A DNA stretch of 64,000 nt from Candidatus Manganitrophus noduliformans (GTDB lineage: Bacteria; Nitrospirota; Nitrospiria; SBBL01; Manganitrophaceae), in assembly GCF_012184425.1 (NCBI RefSeq), contig NZ_VTOW01000008.1, forward strand, positions 38,054 through 102,053, given 5' to 3'. Both the position numbers and the translations under genes were made by a program. The notes beneath the pieces were generated by a model. The model was not told the DNA's origin. It ran no database searches and was given only the letters and a program-made list of their open reading frames with translations. Positions 7,406-16,542 of this stretch are shown here, piece by piece (within the stretch, counting starts at the first letter, position 1; the number at the start of each line of letters is the position of its first letter).

Positions 7406-9316
7406 ATGATCGATCCATCGAAGTTGGCCGAGCAAGCGGCGGTTCAAGAGGCAATCGATCGAAGCGGCGCCTGGAGCAAAACGCAGGCGATCGAACGGCT
7501 GCTGAATACCTATCTGCGGGAGAGCGGTCTTTTCGATCCGAGGTTAACGCCGGACGGCCCGCAGGGGAAGGGACTCGGCCCCGGCGCGCCGGCGCTGAAG
7601 AGCCCACAGGGGATGCCGATGCACATTCCCCTTCCGAAAACCGGAAAGGGGCTCTTCGGCACGATCATCCGCTGGTCTCCCTCGGGGCGGCATCACTTCG
7701 GTCCGTGCTTCTGGCTGCGGGAGGATCCCGGCGGAGGGGCGGTCCCATTGGAAGGATGGAGAGGGCTTGCCTGCGCTCTGCTGGAGGAGCTGGCACTCGG
7801 TCAGCCCGATCTCTCCTCTCGGCGGGAGGGGGTCCGATCGCTGCTGGCGCGTCTTGAGAACTCTATCGAAAAAACGGCCGCCTATGCCCGCCGCCGCTCC
7901 GTCTGCCGGTCTTGGCTTGAACGGCAAGGAGCGCCACGGTTTCAGGAGGCCGAGCAGTCGCTGGTCTCCGGCCATCCCTTCCATCCGACCCCGAAGAGCT
8001 CGGAGGGCTTTTCCGCTGAGGATCTGGCGCGGTACGCCCCGGAGATGGGGGCCGCCTTCCCCCTCCATTATTTCGCGATCGCGCCCGAGCGGGCGGCAGA
8101 GTCGTTTCTGGAAGGGACCGAGCAGGAGGGGCTGTTTCCGGCGGAAGTGGTCGCGGCCGCGGAAGCGCGGCTGGGGCCCCGCCGGAAGGACCATCGTCTC
8201 CTTCCCTGCCATCCCTGGCAGGCGGGCTACCTGAAGCGGTGGCGGGGAGTTCAAGCGATGCTGGACCGAAGGGAACTGGTCGACCTGGGACCTCTGGGAG
8301 GGGTTGTTCATCCGACCTCTTCGGTCCGGACCGTCTGGGACCCGCATCATCGCTATCTCTTCAAGCTGCCGCTGAATGTCCGCATCACAAACTTCATCCG
8401 GGTCAATCCGCCAGAGCATGTCGCGCGGGCCTTCGATGCCGCGCGGATCCTTGCCGGTCTGCGGCATCGCATCCCTTTCAGCGATTTCGCGATTCTGCTG
8501 GAGGTCGGCTATCGGACAGTCGTTCCGCCGGACGACCCGGCCGATCCTGCAGAGCGCTTTGCAGAGAGTTTCGCGGTCCTCTTTCGGGAGAATCCGGTGA
8601 CGCTCCCGGCGGATGAAGAGCCCCCAGTGGTCGTGGCGGCGCTGTTGGAGCCCCCTTTCGACGCCGAGCCGCCACCGCTCCTTCAGGTGATCCGGCGGGC
8701 CGCGGCGGCGCGGGGGCGCTCCGCCGATCTCTCCTTTCTGCGCGAATGGCTGCAGCGCTACCTCGACATTTCGCTGATCCCCCTTCTATGGCTCTTTCTC
8801 GAAGAGGGAGTGAGCTTCGAGGGACATGTCCAGAATTCCCTCGTTCGGCTTAATCGGGGTTGGCCGGACCGGTTTTATCTCCGCGATCTGGAGGGGGTGA
8901 GCCTCAGCAGGGAGCGGGCGGCGGAAAAAGGTTTTTTCCGGGGCCGCATTGATGAAGAGAGCCCGGCGCTCTACGCCGATGAGGAGGCCTGGAACCGATT
9001 TAAATATTATCTCTTCGTCAATCATCTCGGCCATCTTATCGATATCCTCGCCGACTATGGCGGTTGCGACGAGCGTCTTCTCTGGCGTGTCGTCGCTGAG
9101 GCGCTGGAGGGCTCCAGCCTCCGTTCGACCCATCCGATTTACTTCCGGGATCTTTTCGGGAGCAGGACGTTGCTGGCCAAAGCGAATCTGGTCAGCTGTT
9201 TTCTGGGGCGAGGGGAGCGGCCCCTTTATGTTTCCATCCCGAATGCATTGGCTCAAGGGGACGAGGCCCCATCCGAATCAGCAACAAGGGAGATCCGAAA
9301 TGCAGCAGGTGATTGA
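7406..9316 (+). CDS. NIS siderophore synthetase, IucA/IucC family (first of three)
   Basis: This 636-residue NRPS-independent siderophore synthetase adenylates a carboxylate with ATP and condenses it with an amine. Family landmarks are GHPFHPTPKS (about 189-198), LPCHPWQ (265-271), TSSVRT (304-309), FEGHVQN (about 470-476) and RDLEGV near 491. The C-terminal FhuF-like region follows. The order in the operon suggests it corresponds to SbnC, but the SbnC, SbnE and SbnF roles cannot be separated by eye. It starts at an ATG after AAGGAGG. Its end overlaps the decarboxylase gene by 17 bases. Confidence 0.92.
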   Translation: MIDPSKLAEQAAVQEAIDRSGAWSKTQAIERLLNTYLRESGLFDPRLTPDGPQGKGLGPGAPALKSPQGMPMHIPLPKTGKGLFGTIIRWSPSGRHHFGPCFWLREDPGGGAVPLEGWRGLACALLEELALGQPDLSSRREGVRSLLARLENSIEKTAAYARRRSVCRSWLERQGAPRFQEAEQSLVSGHPFHPTPKSSEGFSAEDLARYAPEMGAAFPLHYFAIAPERAAESFLEGTEQEGLFPAEVVAAAEARLGPRRKDHRLLPCHPWQAGYLKRWRGVQAMLDRRELVDLGPLGGVVHPTSSVRTVWDPHHRYLFKLPLNVRITNFIRVNPPEHVARAFDAARILAGLRHRIPFSDFAILLEVGYRTVVPPDDPADPAERFAESFAVLFRENPVTLPADEEPPVVVAALLEPPFDAEPPPLLQVIRRAAAARGRSADLSFLREWLQRYLDISLIPLLWLFLEEGVSFEGHVQNSLVRLNRGWPDRFYLRDLEGVSLSRERAAEKGFFRGRIDEESPALYADEEAWNRFKYYLFVNHLGHLIDILADYGGCDERLLWRVVAEALEGSSLRSTHPIYFRDLFGSRTLLAKANLVSCFLGRGERPLYVSIPNALAQGDEAPSESATREIRNAAGD

Positions 9317-10553
9317 TTACCTCCATCGACGGAAAAAAGCAAATCCAAAACCGGTTTGCGCCTTTGTCTATGACCTGGATGCATTGCAGACCCATGTTTC
9401 CGGGCTGATGAAGACGCTGCCGTCGCGCTGCCGTCTTTTTTACGCCATGAAGGCCAACTCGGAAGCGCCGATTCTCAAAGCGCTGGCCCCGCTTGTCCAC
9501 GGCTTCGAAGTCGCCTCTCTGGGCGAGGTTCGGAAGGTGAGAGCGATCTCCCCCGAGGCGCCGATTATTTTCGGAGGGCCCGGCAAGACGGATGAGGAGA
9601 TCGAAGGGGCGATCGACCTCGGTCTCTACCTGCTCCATGTAGAAAGCCGCCACGAACTGCAGCGGATCGGCCGGATTGCCCATCGGCGCGGTGTAGAGGT
9701 TCCGATTCTGCTGCGCGTGAATTTACACGGCGCGCTGCCCCAGGCAACGTTGGCCATGGCAGGGCGGCCGACCCAGTTCGGCATCGATGAAGCGGCCCTG
9801 CCTGATCTGATACGGCTCGCCGTCGCTCTTAAAAATGTGAAGTTGGCCGGCTTTCATCTTCATTCTCTGTCGAACCAGCTCGATCCCGAACAGCACGTTC
9901 GATTGATCGCATTGTACTGTGCAAGGGTCCGTCGATGGATCGAGACCTTCGGTTTGAAGATCGATTACATCAATGCCGGCGGAGGCGTCGGCGTGAACTA
10001 TGCCGATTTGACACGGCAATTCGATTGGAATTGTTTTTCTGAACGATTGGCTGGGATGCTTCAGGTTGAATGTCCTCCCGGCGCGGGCGTTCTTTTTGAG
10101 TGTGGCCGCTATCTCACGGCGGCCTGTGGATATTATGTGACCGAGGTGCTCGATATCAAACAAAACCACGGCAAGCACTACGCCATTATCAACGGCGGCT
10201 CCCATCATTTCCGGCTTCCGGCCGCTTGGCAGCATAGTCATCCCTTCAGTATCGTCCCCGTCGCGCGGTGGGATTATCCCTTTTCCCGCCCGGAGCTTCT
10301 CGACAGCGAAGTGACGGTGGCGGGACAGCTCTGCACTCCGAAGGATATCCTTGCGAGGGATGTCCGGATCTCGCGTTTGCGGATCGGCGATCTGCTTCTA
10401 TTTCCCTATGCGGGGGCCTATGGATGGTCGATCTCCTGCCACGATTTTCTAAGCCATCCCCATCCGGATCATATTTATTTAAGTGAAACAGGGCCTGCCG
10501 CCGATAAGACCGATCCGCGGCAGGCTGCGGCAAGAAGGAGTCGGAGAGACTAA
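9300..10553 (+). CDS. sbnH: SbnH-like PLP-dependent decarboxylase
   Basis: This 417-residue fold-type-III decarboxylase of the DAP/ornithine decarboxylase group matches the SbnH step, which decarboxylates the citryl-diaminopropionate intermediate to leave an ethylenediamine arm. The PLP lysine is K51 in FYAMKANS. GFHLHSLSNQ and a glycine-rich phosphate loop (NAGGGVG) are in the barrel, FECGRYLTAACG follows, and the C-terminal SCHDFL supplies the catalytic cysteine. The frame is open far upstream inside the synthetase gene, but the ATG at 9300 follows AAGGGAG and gives a normal length. Confidence 0.88.
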   Translation: MQQVIDYLHRRKKANPKPVCAFVYDLDALQTHVSGLMKTLPSRCRLFYAMKANSEAPILKALAPLVHGFEVASLGEVRKVRAISPEAPIIFGGPGKTDEEIEGAIDLGLYLLHVESRHELQRIGRIAHRRGVEVPILLRVNLHGALPQATLAMAGRPTQFGIDEAALPDLIRLAVALKNVKLAGFHLHSLSNQLDPEQHVRLIALYCARVRRWIETFGLKIDYINAGGGVGVNYADLTRQFDWNCFSERLAGMLQVECPPGAGVLFECGRYLTAACGYYVTEVLDIKQNHGKHYAIINGGSHHFRLPAAWQHSHPFSIVPVARWDYPFSRPELLDSEVTVAGQLCTPKDILARDVRISRLRIGDLLLFPYAGAYGWSISCHDFLSHPHPDHIYLSETGPAADKTDPRQAAARRSRRD

Positions 10554-10567
10554 AAAGAGGAGGGAGC

Positions 10568-12478
10568 ATGCAATCCAAAGGTCCGGATCGACATGAAAAA
10601 GCGTGGGGAGCGGTTCTGCGGGAGCTGATCGATGTACTGTTCCATGAAAATCTGGCGGGAATAGTCGATCGCGGCGCCGTCACAACCGATATTGAACCGG
10701 CGGGTGCTGTTTCAGATTTCACCCTGGAGGGCGACGAACAGTATTTCCGCTTCCCCTCAAAACAGAGCGGCTGCGCCCTGTTCTTCCGCGTTCGTCCCTG
10801 CCTCTTTCTTCAGCCATACCGTTTAAGCCGTCCTCCTGTGATCGTGATCCCTCCTCCCCCCGGCGCGCCCCAGGCCGTTTTTGATCCCGCCGAGGTGCTA
10901 CGGTTTCTGGCCACGCATCTTTTGGACAGAGAGGAGCGGGATCGGATGCCGAACGTGCAAGAGGTGATTCGAGATCTGGAACGGGCCGTGGCGCAAACCG
11001 CCCTCTCCTTTGAAGCGGCCGGGCCGCTCCTCGATGCGCTCTCATCCTCACGGAGGCCTTCTCTCCTCCTGTGGGAGAGCGTGGCCGCGCTGCGGGATCG
11101 CCCCTTCCACCCGGTCTCGCGGGCCAAAGTGGGATGGAATGAGGAAGAGTACAGACGGTTCGCTCCCGAGTTCAACGCTTCCTTTGGTCTCGATTGGATC
11201 GCGGTCCGGCGGGACCATCTTCAATGCAGCGCCGCCGCGGCAGAGACCGAGATCGCTCCCCTTGTTCTGAACGGCAAGGAGCAGGAAAGATTGGCCGCCT
11301 CGCTGGCCGAGGCCCGACGCGACGGTTCCGACTATCTGGCCCTGCCGGTTCATCCCTGGCAGGGAAGCCGACTCTTGCCGAAAGAGTACGCCGATGAATT
11401 TCGGCGCGGCATCTGTCTGCCGCTGGCCCGCGGCCTGGGCCGCTTCGTCGCCACATCCTCGGTCCGGACCCTCTCGCCGGCGGGAGGCGGGGGTGTTCAT
11501 CTCAAATTGCCGCTCGGCATCGCCTCGCTCGGCGCCCTCCGCCTCCTTCCGCCGCACTTCCTGTACAACGGCGAGCGGGCCTACCAGTTGCTCGAGCGGC
11601 TCCTTGCGGTCGAGCCGGTGCTTGCCCGGCAGCTTCGCTTATGTGTCGAGGAGCGCTGGTGGGCCTTCTCCGCGGAGGGAGGGGATTCATTTGTCGATAA
11701 GTCGTGCCACCTCGCCGCTCTCTTGCGTTTCATTCCGGCGGACCTTGTAAAAGACCCCTCGACGGCCTTGATTCCGATGTCGGCGCTTTCGGTCGTGGCC
11801 CCTGACGGGCGGATCCCTGCTGTCGACTATCTCTTTCGCGAACGGTTTGAAGAAGACGGCGCGGCGCCCGATCAGGCGCTGGCGTTGTTTCAGGAGGTAT
11901 GCGAACGGATCACCGAGCCGGCATTACTCTGCTTCCGCTACGGGATGATGCCGGAGATGCATGGACAAAATGTGCTGCTCATCGTGCGCAAAGGGCGGGT
12001 GGTCGGTCTGCTGCTGAGGGACTACGACACGCTCCGCATTTACCCTTCCTGGATGGCCGAGGTCGGTCTGCCCGGTCCCGACTACATTGTCAAGCCGAAC
12101 AGCACCCTGATCAATCAGACCCCTGAAGATCTCCTCGCCTATTTTCAGACCCTCTGCATCCAGGTCAATCTCTACGCGATTGCCGCCGCCCTTTCCCATC
12201 GCTACGGTATCAAAGAGGATCTGTTCTGGCGGGTGATCCATGCCTGCATCGAGAAGACCCTCTCCGCCTTCGATTTTCCTCTTCCGGTCCGGTCGGTTCT
12301 GACGCGCGGCCTGCTCCAGAGCGAACGATGGCCGACCAAACAGGTGCTCACCCCCCTTCTCGCCCGCAGCGGTCCGGCCGGTCCGGGAATGCCGGGCGGG
12401 CGGGGGGAGATGGCCAACCCGCTCCGCGCACTCCGGCCGCTTGTAAATCCGATCCACCCCTGCGAGGTCCCCTCATGA
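10568..12478 (+). CDS. NIS siderophore synthetase, IucA/IucC family (second of three)
   Basis: This 636-residue synthetase has DRPFHPVSRAKVGW (about 176-189), LPVHPWQGSRL (about 258-268), TSSVRTL (about 295-301), EMHGQNVLLIV (about 462-472) and RDYDTLRIYP. It is clearly diverged from the first copy, so it is not a recent duplicate. An AGGAGGGAGC ribosome site precedes the ATG. It overlaps the next synthetase by ATGA. Adjacent to a third synthetase and an SbnG-like gene, it most likely fills the SbnE role, the citrate plus diaminopropionate condensation; this is position-based only. Confidence 0.9.
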   Translation: MQSKGPDRHEKAWGAVLRELIDVLFHENLAGIVDRGAVTTDIEPAGAVSDFTLEGDEQYFRFPSKQSGCALFFRVRPCLFLQPYRLSRPPVIVIPPPPGAPQAVFDPAEVLRFLATHLLDREERDRMPNVQEVIRDLERAVAQTALSFEAAGPLLDALSSSRRPSLLLWESVAALRDRPFHPVSRAKVGWNEEEYRRFAPEFNASFGLDWIAVRRDHLQCSAAAAETEIAPLVLNGKEQERLAASLAEARRDGSDYLALPVHPWQGSRLLPKEYADEFRRGICLPLARGLGRFVATSSVRTLSPAGGGGVHLKLPLGIASLGALRLLPPHFLYNGERAYQLLERLLAVEPVLARQLRLCVEERWWAFSAEGGDSFVDKSCHLAALLRFIPADLVKDPSTALIPMSALSVVAPDGRIPAVDYLFRERFEEDGAAPDQALALFQEVCERITEPALLCFRYGMMPEMHGQNVLLIVRKGRVVGLLLRDYDTLRIYPSWMAEVGLPGPDYIVKPNSTLINQTPEDLLAYFQTLCIQVNLYAIAAALSHRYGIKEDLFWRVIHACIEKTLSAFDFPLPVRSVLTRGLLQSERWPTKQVLTPLLARSGPAGPGMPGGRGEMANPLRALRPLVNPIHPCEVPS

Positions 12479-14334
12479 AGATACCGCTTCAGGAAGCCGG
12501 CTTCCCATCGCTGGCGCCGATCGATGTAGATCAGCTTCATGCGCTCGACGCGGCGCTCCATTCCAGGGAATTCATCACGGTCCGAAGGCGGATTTTCCGC
12601 CAGTTGATCGAATCGCTCATCTATGAAGGGGTCTTGGTCCCGGAGGTAGAGAAGGAAAAAGGGGGAGACCTCCTCCGCCTGCATGGCCGGGAGCAGGGGG
12701 GCACCCCCGTGACTTACCGCTGCCGGGCGAGGCGGAGATTCAGCTTCGACCGGGTTCGGCTTGATCCCAAACCGGTTGTGCGAGTCCGCGGCGGAAGGAG
12801 CATGGAGGCGCAGTCGCTCTCCTGTTTCCTCCTGGAGATTCAGGCGTCCCTCGGTACCGATCCGGACCGGTTGGTCCGGTTCACGGAAGAGTTAGAGCAG
12901 ACACTCCTGAAGGACACCCTGGCGCAACACCGCGGCCGGAGGGAGAGAGGGCTGCTGCGCGGCCGCGCCTACGATGATCTCGAAAGCGGATTGATGGAGG
13001 GTCATCCCTATCATCCCTGTTATAAATCCCGGATCGGCTTCGATTACGCCGACCATCTCGCCTTCGGTCCGGAATTCGCTCCGATGCTCCGGCCGATCTG
13101 GCTTGCCGCCCGCCGCGACGCAAGCCGCATCGCCGCTTCCGGCCGGCTTCGCCCGGAACGTTTTCTCAAACAGGAATTGGGAGAAGAGGTGTATGGCCGC
13201 TTTCTTCGGGAAGTCCGCCGCAGGGGAAAAGTGCCCGAGGCGTACGTTCTCATCCCGGTCCACCCCTGGCAATGGCGGGAGCGGGTGCTCCCGCTCTTCT
13301 ACAACGATCTGCGGGAGGATCGCCTGATCCAGGTCGGAACGGCGAAGGATTTCTACTCCCCGCAGCAATCGATCCGAACGGTGGCCAACCTGACCGCTCC
13401 TCACAAGGCCTCTTTGAAGCTCTCATTAGGGATCGTCAATACCTCCACCTCCCGGATCCTGGCCCCGCATACGGTTCGGAATGCCGCGCCGATCACCGAC
13501 TGGCTGCAACGGATTGCGCAAGAGGACTCCTTTCTTCGGGAGGAACTCCGCCCGATCTTGCTGGGGGAGGTCGTCGGGGTGGCCTATGATCCGCCCCGGC
13601 CGGACCTTCTTCAGCCGGCCGGCTACGGCGCCCTCTCGTGCATCTGGCGGGAGAGCGTTCACCCCTTCCTTTCCGAAGCGGAGAAAGCGGTTCCGTTCAA
13701 TTCCCTTGCCTGTCTCGACCGGGATGGCCGGCCGTTTATCACTCCGTGGGTGGAGCAGGTCGGGTTGGTTCCGTGGGTCCGGCGCTTGCTTTCGGTCAGT
13801 ATCCTGCCGGTGATCCATTTTCTCTATGCGCACGGGATCGCCCTCGAGGCCCACGCCCAAAATATGATCCTGATTCATACAGACGGAATGCCGCAGCGGG
13901 TCGCCTTTAAAGATTTCCACGACGGGATTCGGTTCGCTCCGGCGCTTCTGGCCGCGCCCGACCTGCGGCCGGACCTTTGTCCCACCCCCGAGCTTCACGC
14001 CCGGGTCAACCGGAACTCCTACATCGAGGCGGAAAAGGAAGAAGAGGTGCGCGATTTTGTGCACGATGCCTTCTTCTTCGTCAATTTATCGGAGCTGGCC
14101 CTTTTCCTTGACGAAGCCTTCGCGCTTCCGGAGCGACGTTTCTGGACGCTCGCCCGCGGGGTCATCGAACGGTATCTACGCCGCTTTCCAGCGCTTCAGG
14201 GGCGCATCGCCCTTTTTGATCTCTTTTCCCCGACCGTTCAGGTCGAGCAGCTGACGAAGCGGCGGCTCTTTCCGGAGACGGAGCCTCGTCTGCATCGGGT
14301 CCGAAATCCGCTCGCCTTCGTGAAGGGGGAGTGA
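12475..14334 (+). CDS. NIS siderophore synthetase, IucA/IucC family (third of three)
   Basis: This 619-residue synthetase starts at the ATG that overlaps the preceding stop; the open frame extends upstream without a better start. Landmarks are GHPYHPCYKSRIGF (about 175-188), IPVHPWQWRE (about 259-268), SIRTVANLT, EAHAQNMILI (about 457-466) and KDFHDGIRFAP. The sequence lies immediately upstream of and overlaps the SbnG-like gene, as SbnF does in Staphylococcus, so an SbnF role is the best guess. Coupling across three genes suggests the enzymes are made in fixed ratio. Confidence 0.9.
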   Translation: MKIPLQEAGFPSLAPIDVDQLHALDAALHSREFITVRRRIFRQLIESLIYEGVLVPEVEKEKGGDLLRLHGREQGGTPVTYRCRARRRFSFDRVRLDPKPVVRVRGGRSMEAQSLSCFLLEIQASLGTDPDRLVRFTEELEQTLLKDTLAQHRGRRERGLLRGRAYDDLESGLMEGHPYHPCYKSRIGFDYADHLAFGPEFAPMLRPIWLAARRDASRIAASGRLRPERFLKQELGEEVYGRFLREVRRRGKVPEAYVLIPVHPWQWRERVLPLFYNDLREDRLIQVGTAKDFYSPQQSIRTVANLTAPHKASLKLSLGIVNTSTSRILAPHTVRNAAPITDWLQRIAQEDSFLREELRPILLGEVVGVAYDPPRPDLLQPAGYGALSCIWRESVHPFLSEAEKAVPFNSLACLDRDGRPFITPWVEQVGLVPWVRRLLSVSILPVIHFLYAHGIALEAHAQNMILIHTDGMPQRVAFKDFHDGIRFAPALLAAPDLRPDLCPTPELHARVNRNSYIEAEKEEEVRDFVHDAFFFVNLSELALFLDEAFALPERRFWTLARGVIERYLRRFPALQGRIALFDLFSPTVQVEQLTKRRLFPETEPRLHRVRNPLAFVKGE

Positions 14335-15128
14335 AGGTGCTACGAATCAATACGCTGAAGCAGGCGCTTCGGGAGGGGCGACCGGCCTTCGGGCTCTTCT
14401 GCTCCACGCCGGCTCCCCAGGTGGTCGAGCGGATCGGCTGCGCCGGGTTCGATTTTGTCATTCTCGACACTGAGCATACGCTGGTCAACCCGGAGACGCT
14501 GGAGGAGATGCTCCGGGCGGCCGAGGCGGCGGGGCTGATCGCCCTGGTCCGGGTGCCGCAGCACGCGCCGGGGGCGGTGCTGCGTGCGCTCGATGCGGGA
14601 GCGCTCGGCGTGGTGGTGCCGCGGGTTTGCTCCGCCGCCGAGGCGGAGACGGCGGTCCGAGCGAGCCGCTATCATCCGGAAGGAGAGCGGGGGCTGAATG
14701 CCGGTCGGGCCGCCGGGTACGGGAAGATCGATCTCTTTTCCTATCTTCAGCAGGCAAATGCCGAGGTCATGGTCGTCGTCATGATTGAAGACCGGCAGGG
14801 AATTCTGGAGGCGGGGAAGATCCTCTCCGTCCCCGGCATCGACATGGTGCTGGAGGGGGCGGCCGATCTTTCCCAATCGCTCGGCCTCCCCTGGCAGACC
14901 CGCCATCCCGCAGTCCGGGAGGCGCTCTGCGATCTCCAGACGGCGGCGCAACGGCAGGGGGTTCCCTTCTGCGCCGTCCCCCGGGTCGCAGAGGATTTCG
15001 GCTTTTGGTGGGGACGGGGGGTGCGGGCGCACATCTTGGGGGAAGAGCGAGGGATCGCCTACCGGGCCCTTGCCGCCCATCTACAGCGGTTTAAGACGGA
15101 GCTGAAAGAGCGGAAGGAGGGTCCCTGA
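14331..15128 (+). CDS. sbnG: SbnG-like citrate synthase of the HpcH/HpaI aldolase fold
   Basis: This 265-residue TIM-barrel protein resembles class II pyruvate aldolases but matches SbnG, which makes citrate from oxaloacetate and acetyl-CoA for siderophore use. FVILDTEH and LVRVPQ (R74), VMIEDRQG (E153) and GAADLSQSLG (D179) appear to correspond to the SbnG active-site arginine and the two acidic metal ligands, with a constant offset of two residues. A dedicated citrate source would uncouple the siderophore from the TCA cycle during iron shortage. The start is a GTG overlapping the previous stop. Confidence 0.88.
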   Translation: MKVLRINTLKQALREGRPAFGLFCSTPAPQVVERIGCAGFDFVILDTEHTLVNPETLEEMLRAAEAAGLIALVRVPQHAPGAVLRALDAGALGVVVPRVCSAAEAETAVRASRYHPEGERGLNAGRAAGYGKIDLFSYLQQANAEVMVVVMIEDRQGILEAGKILSVPGIDMVLEGAADLSQSLGLPWQTRHPAVREALCDLQTAAQRQGVPFCAVPRVAEDFGFWWGRGVRAHILGEERGIAYRALAAHLQRFKTELKERKEGP

Positions 15129-16135
15129 TGCGCCCGGTCAGCCGCCTTCTGTCGAAGATCCACATCACGGCGGGGCTGATACTGGCCTTCCCGCTCATAA
15201 TTATCACGCTGACCGGCATCGTCTTGGGCTTCTATGATCAGATCCGTTATGCCGCCCCTCCCTACCGTCTCGATTCTCCTGTCGAGACCCCTCTCTCCGC
15301 CGCCTCTTTAGCGGCGCGCCTGCGTGTCCGCTATCCGGACTATCATCTCGACCTGCTGAGGCTCTCCACGGCGCCGGAACGGGCGGTCCGGGCGGCGCTC
15401 TCCGGTCCGGATCGGATCACGGCCTTTCTTCACCCCGGAAACGGGAAGGAGCTGGCGGTCCAGAAGGGCGATCACCAGGATTGGATCGGCCTCTTGTATG
15501 CCCTTCATGAGGGGGAGCCGTTCGGTTTAGCCGGCAAGGTCGTCGCCAGCGTCAGCGGGGGAGGGGTGCTGGTTCTATGGGGGGCCGGTCTTATGTTGTG
15601 GCGGTCCCGCCGCAAGGGGAGGTGGGGGGGGCCGGCCCTCCCCGGCCGTTTTCGTCCGGCCGGCGTGCACCGTTTTCTCGGCTTCTGGGGAGGCGGCCTG
15701 CTGGCGATCCTGACCTCCCTGGGAGCCCTCCTGAACTTCGCCGGGCCTCTGATCGCCCGGCTGGATCCGCCCCCCCGGATCGAATCGGCGCCGGAAGAAA
15801 AAGAGGGGCTGAAGCCCGATTTGGCGGCCGGGCTCGGCGCGGCAGCGCGCGCCTACCCACAGGCTCCCCTGGAGCGGATCGCCTTTCCCAAAGTGCCGAA
15901 GGATCCATTGAAACTCCGGTTTCAGGACGGCGGATGGGTTTTTCTTCATCCGGACGATTACCGAATATTGGCGATCAAATCTCCTACCTCTCATTGGACC
16001 CGCCTTCTCTATCCGCTTCACAGCGGACGGATCTTGGGCGGCCGGGGTCCCTGGCTGGTTGCCGGCCTCGGCCTCTTCCTAATAATTCTTCTTGTAACTG
16101 GTCTGATCTTCTGGCAAGGCTTGCGGCCGAAATAA
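15128..16135 (+). CDS. PepSY-associated transmembrane protein
   Basis: This 335-residue inner-membrane protein has the PepSY-TM plan: an N-terminal helix after KIHITAGLILAFPL, a periplasmic domain with LYALHEGEPFG, a helix pair (LVLWGAGLMLW), VHRFLGFWGGGLLAIL, a second periplasmic PepSY region (VFLHPDDYRIL), LLYPLHSGRILG and a last helix. Histidines at the membrane edge fit a haem-carrying reductase like PiuB or FoxB. It is the last gene of the operon, its ATG overlapping the sbnG-like stop, so reduction and release of iron from the imported siderophore is the likely job. Confidence 0.85.
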   Translation: MRPVSRLLSKIHITAGLILAFPLIIITLTGIVLGFYDQIRYAAPPYRLDSPVETPLSAASLAARLRVRYPDYHLDLLRLSTAPERAVRAALSGPDRITAFLHPGNGKELAVQKGDHQDWIGLLYALHEGEPFGLAGKVVASVSGGGVLVLWGAGLMLWRSRRKGRWGGPALPGRFRPAGVHRFLGFWGGGLLAILTSLGALLNFAGPLIARLDPPPRIESAPEEKEGLKPDLAAGLGAAARAYPQAPLERIAFPKVPKDPLKLRFQDGGWVFLHPDDYRILAIKSPTSHWTRLLYPLHSGRILGGRGPWLVAGLGLFLIILLVTGLIFWQGLRPK

Positions 16136-16208
16136 AAGGCGGTTGACGACGATTCACACCGATAAAAGGTGGCATTATTCTACAATTCAGATCACTACTG
16201 TCCCGACG

Positions 16209-16542
16209 TTATACAAATAAATTTAACTGGTTATCGGTATCGATGGTTTCATCTTCATAGTCAGTTGAAAAAAGCACTTGTAATATGGGCGTTTTCTCGA
16301 ACAGCGGCACACTCAGAATTTGTAGAATTGTGTAGAGGCTGCGGTCGAGCTTCAGACGCTTTTTTGATAATGGCCACCAGAACATATACACAGATCGCAA
16401 TCCAGATTTGAGTCTTGACGGTGTTCTCGGTGGTGCCATAAAAAGCTTTGATCCGCATGTGCTGCTTGATCCACTTGAAGAACAACTCGACCTGCCAGCG
16501 ACACTTGTATAACTGGGCGATCACGGGACGCTCGCCGAGTTT
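16209..16542 (-). pseudogene. IS4-family transposase C-terminal remnant, frameshifted
   Basis: Read on the minus strand this is the end of an IS4-type DDE transposase: IAQLYKCRWQVELFFKWIKQ, MRIKAFYGT, VKTQIWIAICVYVLVAIIKK, then in another frame RLKLDRSLYTILQILS to a stop at 16209. An extra A in a six-base run (16360-16365) causes the frame change. The N-terminal two thirds, including the first catalytic acids, are missing because the sequence switches to a dps fragment near 16540. Not capable of transposition. Confidence 0.88.

Noticed and set aside
7406..14334. Aerobactin locus
   Set aside because: IucA/IucC-type synthetases are present but no lysine monooxygenase (IucD) or acetylase (IucB); SbnA/B/G/H-like genes point to the staphyloferrin B type.
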